A DNA stretch of 46,924 nucleotides, taken from assembly GCA_019677205.1 (NCBI GenBank), contig JAAMXY010001643.1:1-46924 (forward strand). The letters are read 5' to 3'. Under the pieces are notes generated by a model. That model saw only the letters and a list, made by a program, of their open reading frames with translations. It ran no database searches and was not told where the DNA came from. Origin of the DNA: Pinguiococcus pyrenoidosus. Its lineage: Eukaryota > Sar > Pinguiophyceae > Pinguiochrysidales > Pinguiochrysidaceae. Below, piece by piece: positions 41,701-46,924 of this stretch. The position numbers were made by a program, and so were the translations under genes. Position 1 is the first letter of the stretch. Each line of letters begins with the position of its first letter.

Positions 41701-41838
41701 CTCCGCCGCTTTTCACAAAGCACACGCAACGACGTTTCTCCACAAGTGCTGAATCGAGCGCTTCGCGCCGTTCCCGTGCGAGTTGTCCAGGGACGTACTT
41801 GGATTCTGACAAGCGAGGAGAACTTCTTGGAGATCCAT
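38758..41838 (-). CDS. KPNB1: Importin subunit beta-1 (karyopherin beta)
   Basis: Three exons on the minus strand: 41838-41799 (40 nt), 41629-41577 (53 nt) and 41259-38758, with introns of 169 and 317 nt; 864 residues, close to the family's usual 860-880. The spliced N-terminus reads MDLQEVLLACQNPNTVHEAE, EHLAKLAREDLGQLLLQLVA, the expected first HEAT repeat. The body shows HEAT repeats throughout, with the family blocks ARQLAGLYVKNALSA, WGNLIRQLQERVQ, RLLATTVMDDIM, REAAVIAFGSIMEG, STAWTVGEMCSFHP, NLAAAFE, DREHQQGLQGLLCGVLQ, DAYLAVGALADALEENFLKY and INLLGDVCRALGRQ-like VNVLGDVCRALGRQ. It carries importin-alpha-bound cargo through nuclear pores and releases it on RanGTP binding. Both donors of the small exons are GTACGT. 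Confidence 0.96.
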
Positions 41839-42577
41839 TTTGCCGACGTCTCGCGCGCTCCGAGGTGCCTCCTAGGTATCACAGGTCCCTTCAGACCGCG
41901 CTCGCTCGGAATTCGATCGGGCGGCTTCGGTAGCGCGGTGGCGCAGTGGGAAAGCGCGATTTCCAGCACGTGAACAGAACGGGGTGGTCAAGGAGCTCTC
42001 GGCCATCGGATGCGGGAATCGTGAACGAAAACAGGAGAGGCGGATCACAAAATTACCACCCGCAAAGCATAGCTGGTTAATGGCAAAATCTCAGACCATC
42101 AGTGGATCCTGGTTGATCAAGGTTTTGCGGATTCTCAGCCTCGGCTTCTGCGGTTGATCATAAGTTTGTCAACTATCATATCATATCAAAATTATGATAT
42201 TCAGATAGATGTAACCGCTCTTCGAAGTGAGTGCGCTGGACAGCGCTCGTAATCGGTCGCTGCTCCCAATCGGACTGCATCCCGCTGCTCAGGAAAGCCT
42301 CCATCAACGAATGAACGCCGTTCGCCCTCGGACCATCGCATCGCACAGCGGTGCAATGGTTCCTCTTCTCGTCAGATCTGATCACTGGTTTCGGCACTAT
42401 TTTCCCGCATGATGCGGTAATTGCATGCTGGTGATGGCCGTTTTTGATGCATGGTTGTGCTGACCAAGCGCTGGAAGTTCGGCTGCCTCGACCAGCCTTT
42501 GGGAGCGCTGCGGCGCGGAAAGGACCGGTCTGTCCACCATTGATTCTCTGGCTTCCGCCCTGAACGTGCCGCCGGAG
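41839..42577. other. Divergent spacer, 739 nt
   Basis: Upstream of importin beta (leftward) and the ABC transporter (rightward). It contains an AT-rich island with a perfect inverted repeat (42178-42200). Around 41934-41975 a D-arm-like GCGC stem occurs, but no full tRNA can be folded by eye. No gene is supported. Confidence 0.45.
42178..42200. repeat. Inverted repeat within AT-rich island D
   Basis: ATATCATA (42178-42185) and TATGATAT (42193-42200) are exact reverse complements separated by 7 nt. The surrounding block 42160-42205 is AT-rich. It lies about 380 nt upstream of the ABC transporter start. Confidence 0.8.
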
Positions 42578-44955
42578 ATGGCCTGGGCGGCGACGACTGT
42601 GGCAGGCCTCCTCGCAGTGCTGCTGCTGGCAACGAAGACTCCGGAAGTGCTGAGTTTCCGCACCTCCGCTGCGACAGCTGTACGGAAACCCCTGCTCTCG
42701 GGACGGCTCGCCCACGGCAAGCCTGTCAGGAGCCATGTCGTGTTGAAGGAGCAGCGACAAGGTGAAGCGAGCCCTGACATCCAGCCAGAACCTTGGGACT
42801 GGGACGGAGTTTCCGCCAAAGTAAGTAGCTTTACATGGCCGCAAGGAGATGATATCCGTAGAGCGAGCAGTGGACTCACGTCGCGAGCTCTGGCGGATAG
42901 TTCAAGTCCTTCTGGCAGCTGTCCAAGCCCTATTTCATTGAAGAACCATCTGCCAAGTGGCTGCTGGGCGGCGTGGTTGCTCTGACGCTTCTGAACAGCG
43001 GCGTATCCGTGGCCTTCAGCTACCTCTCGAGAGACTTCTGGACCGCGCTCAACGCCAAGAGCGCAGAGGACTTCCAGCAAGTGCTATTGAAGTTTTCGGC
43101 AGCATTGGCCATCGGGGTGCCCATCACGGTGTACTACGCCTACCAGCGAGAGCGACTCGCTCTGCAATGGCGCAGTTGGATGACGCAGCGGGTCCTTACC
43201 CTCTATGTTGGCGGTGACACGTCGGAAGCAGCGGCCGCATCAGCAAGCGACGATTCCAGCAATGCAGAGGTAGACGGCCGCAACTCCTCCTCCTCCTCCT
43301 CAACCTCCTCCTCGGCCTCCCCGTCGTACTTTCGAGGTGGATACTACGCGTTGGAGCGCGCGTCAACCGGAAGAGACGCCGTCGCGCTGGACAATCCGGA
43401 TCAGCGCATTGCAGAGGATGTGGCCTCCTTTACGCGTGCCTCTCTTCGACTGCTGATATCGGTGCTTCGGGCTGTGATAGACCTCTTCAGCTTCTCGGCG
43501 ATTCTCTACTCGATCTATCCGCAGCTGTTCGTCGTCATCATCGTGTACGCTTCGATAGGGACCTTCGTCACCGTCCAGATCGGAAAGCAGTTGGTCAATC
43601 TCAACTACCAGCAGCTGCGCACGGAGGCTGACTTCCGCTTCAGCCTCGTGCGCATCAGGGAGAACGCCGAGGCCATCGCCTTCTACGGCGGCGAAGACCT
43701 CGAGAAGTCCGAGGCACAAAGCCGCCTGGACGCGGCTGTGGACAATCGGGCGAAAGTGATCCTGACCGAGAGGAACCTGGACTTCTTCACCACTGCCTAC
43801 CAGTTTCTCATTCAGGTTCTCCCGGGCGTGGTCGTCGCTCCGTTGTATTTCTCCGGACGGATCGAGCTCGGCGTTGTCAGCCAGTCTTTCGGAGCTTTCA
43901 ACCACATCTTGAACGATTTCAGCATCATCATCAACCAATTCGAATCTCTCTCACAGTTTTCTGCTGGAGTGGACCGCCTCGGTGAGTTCGCTGACCGTCT
44001 GCAGTTGGAAGTTCAAGACAAGAAGGCCGACAAGACGGAGAGCGAAAGTCCTCTCGCACTCCCTGAGACGGGGCTGTGGCTGAAAGGCGTGCAGAGGAGC
44101 ATGGAAAGTGCAGCCGAGGAGCTACTGAGCGGCCAGTACAAGGCGCCGGTGCAGGAGCCCGTCGAGGGAATACAGCTTGAGATCAACGAAGACGTCACCC
44201 TGGCGGTGGACCATGTGACGCTCCGCACTCCTGACGGCAGCAGAACGCTCGTCCGCGACTTGAGCATCAGCCTTTCTGATATGTCCGTTCCAGGCGAGGC
44301 CAGTGGAAGAGGAGCAGCGCTGCTCGTTTCGGGTGTGAGTGGCGCTGGGAAGTCGAGCTTGCTTCGCGCAATTGCGGGACTCTGGACCACCGGGGAAGGC
44401 GTCATTCGCCGGCCGCCTACCGGACCAGGCCAGACGTTCTTCTTGCCACAGCGCCCCTACTGTCCCCCCGGCACGCTACGGGACCAAGTCATTTATCCCG
44501 CAAACTTTGACGTGTCGCGGCATAGTCAAGAAGAGATTGAAGCCGTAGACCAGCGCATCACGGAGATTCTCCAAACAGTGCGTCTCGGGGACTTGGTTCA
44601 GAGATTCGAGGGTGCCAATGCTGGAGATGACGAAGAGTCCCTCCATGGGCTGGATACCATCAGGGAATGGGGGCAGATTCTGAGCTTGGGTGAACAGCAG
44701 CGAATATCCTTTGCGCGACTGCTGTACAACGGTGCGAAGCTTGCCATTCTGGATGAAGCGACAAGCGCCCTCGATGTCGACAATGAAGCGGTCATGTATG
44801 AGGCATTGGCGAACTGTCCGAGCATGTCCTACGTTAGTGTCGGGCACCGTCCAACGCTGGAGCGCTTCCACGATCTGAAGCTGCGGCTTGCTCCCGATGG
44901 TGCCGGAAGCACCATCGAAGATCTCCGAGGCGTCGCTGTTCCGGTGCGGAAGTGA
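42578..44955 (+). CDS. Plastid-targeted ABC half transporter, ABCD2/SbmA-BacA-like
   Basis: Two exons, 42578-42820 and 42901-44955, with an 80-nt intron (GTAAGT donor, GATAG acceptor), give 765 residues. Exon 1 is the leader: MAWAATTVAGLLAVLLLATK, cut near PEVLS, then FRTSAATAVRKPLLSGR. The membrane domain (about 85-400) starts FKSFWQLSKPYF and has VALTLLNSGVSVAFSYLSRD, ENAEAIAFYGGE (EAA-like loop) and VVVAPLYFSGRIELGVVSQS, typical of ABC_membrane_2 proteins. A serine run (SSSSSSTSSS, about 210-222) is inserted in the first half. The nucleotide-binding domain has Walker A GVSGAGKSS (about 558), Q-loop LPQRPYCPPGTLRDQVIYP, signature LSLGEQQRISFARLL, Walker B LAILDEATSALD and H-loop SVGHRPTLERF. 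All catalytic residues are present. It should act as a dimer in a plastid membrane; the substrate is unknown. Confidence 0.93.
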
Positions 44956-45385
<430 letters not shown>

Positions 45386-46126
45386 CTACCCCGCGGTACG
45401 CTTTCGTGCACTGCCTTCTGTCTCCACCTCGTCTTTTGCGCCGTCTTCCGCCTTCGCCGCGGGAGGCAGCGGTGCTCGACTGATGCTCGCCTGCGGGAGA
45501 ATGTTGCTTGGAACTGGCACGAAGCCCCCGGATCCGTTCGGCTTGAGCATCATCAGGGTGCCGCCATTCTTTGCTATGTGGCTGCCGAGCTGGTTGCCCA
45601 TCAAAATTCTAGCTCCCGGTGGTAGCTTCAGCTCCTTCGGGATCCTTAGGGGCCCAGCACTACCAACCGAAGCGTTCTCAGCTGCGGCTGCGGAAGTGGC
45701 TGGCGACGACGGTCTTGCCCAGGACCTTCGACCCCTCGGCATGGTGTCCAGGGGCCCGACCACGGGAAGAGGAGCCTCGCTTCCCTGCTGCTTTTCGCCT
45801 CTCACTGATTCTCTATATTTCGACAAGTACATCTCCAGCGGCTCGAGGTATCGCTCGAAGCCCAGCGTGCTCATCGCCCAAAGAAAGTCGTCTCCGTTCA
45901 GCGTTTTCCGCTTCTCCTGGATACATTTGTCGGAGGCTTCTCCGGTCACGAAGCTAATGAACTCGGAGACGCACTCTTGCACCGCCTCTTTGGTCTCCTT
46001 GGCGATCTTGGCGTTCTTTGGCAAAGCTCGCTTCATGATGCGAGCGATGTTGGCGACGGGAAGATATCGGTCCTGCTCGCGCGCCTCTTCGTACACCACA
46101 TCCTCGTCCTCGTCCCGAGACGTCAT
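45386..46126 (-). CDS. NF-YB: CCAAT-binding factor NF-YB (HAP3)
   Basis: A single exon of 246 residues. The histone-fold core runs from about 18 to 110: [20 protein letters not shown], then [60 protein letters not shown] and [11 protein letters not shown]. All residues typical of the B subunit are present, including DRYLP, the KxAK loop and the EKRKT(L/I)NGDD signature. The N-terminus is acidic. The C-terminal half is Pro/Ala/Gly-rich and disordered, with [20 protein letters not shown] and an ending rich in Lys and Glu; this extension is longer than in plants and fungi. NF-YB pairs with NF-YC, then binds NF-YA and CCAAT boxes. A CCAAT box lies 204 nt upstream of its own start. Confidence 0.97.
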   Translation of the reverse strand: MTSRDEDEDVVYEEAREQDRYLPVANIARIMKRALPKNAKIAKETKEAVQECVSEFISFVTGEASDKCIQEKRKTLNGDDFLWAMSTLGFERYLEPLEMYLSKYRESVRGEKQQGSEAPLPVVGPLDTMPRGRRSWARPSSPATSAAAAENASVGSAGPLRIPKELKLPPGARILMGNQLGSHIAKNGGTLMMLKPNGSGGFVPVPSNILPQASISRAPLPPAAKAEDGAKDEVETEGSARKRTAG

Positions 46127-46279
46127 CCCGGCCCCAGCTCCAGAAGCAAGGTGAACGGCTCAGCTGGTGGACCTCGCTCGAGAGCCGCGCATGTGCGACA
46201 GCTCTCGGCTGTCTTTCAAACCGCGCGCCGCCGACGAGCTCCAAAAGCTGCGATGCCAATCTTTCTCCTCTCCTCGGCA

Positions 46280-46301
46280 CGCGACACGAATCCGTGTCGC
46301 G
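46280..46301. promoter_or_regulatory. Perfect 9-bp inverted repeat in a divergent promoter
   Basis: CGCGACACG (46280-46288) and CGTGTCGCG (46293-46301) are reverse complements with a 4-nt AATC loop. The repeat lies 154 nt upstream of NF-YB and 286 nt upstream of the rightward gene. It could be a dimer-binding operator or an extruded hairpin. Function is inferred from position only. Confidence 0.5.
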
Positions 46302-46329
46302 CGGACATCGACGGTCGCGGGCCAGTTTC

Positions 46330-46334
46330 ATTGG
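46330..46334 (-). promoter_or_regulatory. CCAAT box upstream of NF-YB
   Basis: The plus strand reads ATTGG, i.e. CCAAT on the strand of the NF-YB gene, 204 nt before its ATG. NF-Y recognises this pentamer. Five bases occur often by chance, so this is a candidate only. Confidence 0.35.
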
Positions 46335-46586
46335 TCGTGCGCTCGTGGGCCGTCTGTCACAGACGCGTCGTTTGCGGGAGATAAACTTTCGAACGTGAAA
46401 CGGAACGTGGAAAGCGGCTGTATCAGAGCTGCGCTGCCACGCCAGAATGCGCGGTCTGACGCACACTTGAACTAAGCGCTTCGATGGCGAAGTCTGAACG
46501 GCGCGTCTTTTGTCTCACAGCCTTGTGAGATCTTTCGCTGAGAGCCCGACGACACGTGAGCAGCGCTTGTGGCTGTCCGGAGCATC

Positions 46587-46924
46587 ATGCAGACTTTCAG
46601 ACTGGTTCTGTGCCTCTTGCTGGCGGCCGCGGCGATGGCGTTCCGCACGGCGGGGGTTGCCCGGGGACTGCAAACGCACGGGCTTTTGGCAAGTGACAGG
46701 TCAGTACCTCCATTTCCAACGGGATTCTGCAGCAAGGTGGAGGCCGCTCGGGGTGGCCCTTGTGAGGCGCGCAGGCACAGAGGATGGGACGGCCGATCGC
46801 CGCCTTGAGACGACGCTGCCAACCCTTCGCCGACGGTGTCTTGGGGTGAACAATGGATGACTTGCGAAACCCTTTTTGCTGCTTGGTGTGATCTGGAGCA
46901 TGCCAAGAAGTGTCGGGGTGCTTG
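46587..46924 (+). CDS. Plastid-type precursor protein, first exon only (cut by window end)
   Basis: The ATG at 46587 opens MQTFRLVLCLLLAAAAMA followed by FRTAGVARGLQTHGLLASDR. This is a signal peptide with an AMA|F cut site, the ASAFAP-like motif, and a transit-like stretch. The first exon ends at 46699 with a GTCAGT donor in phase 2; the in-frame continuation past it reaches a stop and looks non-coding. The next exon is either in the last 200 nt, where I could not recognise it, or beyond the window. The product cannot be named from the leader. Confidence 0.6.

Larger units (their letters stand above)
46127..46586. other. Divergent promoter region, 460 nt
   Basis: Shared by NF-YB (leftward) and the truncated plastid-type gene (rightward). 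It contains a 9-bp inverted repeat (46280-46301) and a CCAAT box (46330-46334). Frames on both strands lack domains. Confidence 0.5.

Noticed and set aside
41934-42010. tRNA-like D arm (GCGC, loop AGTGGGAAA, GCGC)
   Set aside because: The anticodon stem pairs only partly and no T arm (GGTTCGAATCC type) follows at the right distance.

Overview
The window is nuclear DNA of a compact-genome photosynthetic eukaryote. Genes have canonical GT-AG introns (mostly 59-113 nt), single-gene transcription on both strands and short spacers. The proteins are eukaryote-only: AP-3 mu, Mediator MED31, NF-YB, importin beta, prefoldin 3, lipin, an ISWI-like remodeler and a roadblock dynein light chain. Four proteins start with a signal peptide followed at once by F or W and a basic, Ser/Thr/Ala-rich stretch. 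That is the bipartite leader of complex red-derived plastids, so a stramenopile, haptophyte, cryptophyte or photosynthetic alveolate is likely. The dynein light chain implies a flagellate ancestry. I cannot name the genus.

Left third (1-15.3 kb): an unrecognised membrane protein with an open 5' end (-), AP-3 mu (+), a four-exon roadblock light chain (-), an unknown basic protein (+) meeting a lipin-type phosphatidate phosphatase (-) tail to tail, a small myristoylation-type coiled-coil protein (+), and a very large ISWI-like chromatin remodeler (-). I rebuilt the remodeler's first two exons; they supply a Tudor-like fold and a linker-histone-type winged helix.

Middle (15.3-33 kb): MED31 (+), an FAM173-type methyltransferase (+), a plastid-type alpha/beta hydrolase lacking its nucleophile serine (-), a CASD1/Cas1p-type O-acetyltransferase with its two halves in swapped order (+), a plastid-type TcdA/ThiF enzyme (-), two unrecognised proteins (one a coiled coil), a calpain-like protein lacking the catalytic Cys and His (+), and two more unrecognised genes (-).

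Right third (33-46.9 kb): the ferredoxin-like bridge subunit of respiratory complex I (+), a Tul1/FLY1-type membrane RING ligase (-), prefoldin 3 (+), a double zinc-finger protein (+), importin beta with two micro-exons at its start (-), a plastid-type ABC half transporter (+), NF-YB (-), and the first exon of another plastid-type protein cut by the window end (+).

The genes are housekeeping functions without operon logic: trafficking (AP-3, importin, Tul1), lipid and glycan chemistry (lipin, CASD1), transcription (MED31, NF-YB, remodeler) and organelle proteins. Spacers hold microsatellites, four AT-rich islands and one hairpin promoter. I saw no rRNA, convincing tRNA, transposon or CRISPR array. 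Exon junctions were placed by eye from splice signals, reading phase and family conservation; nothing was computed or searched.
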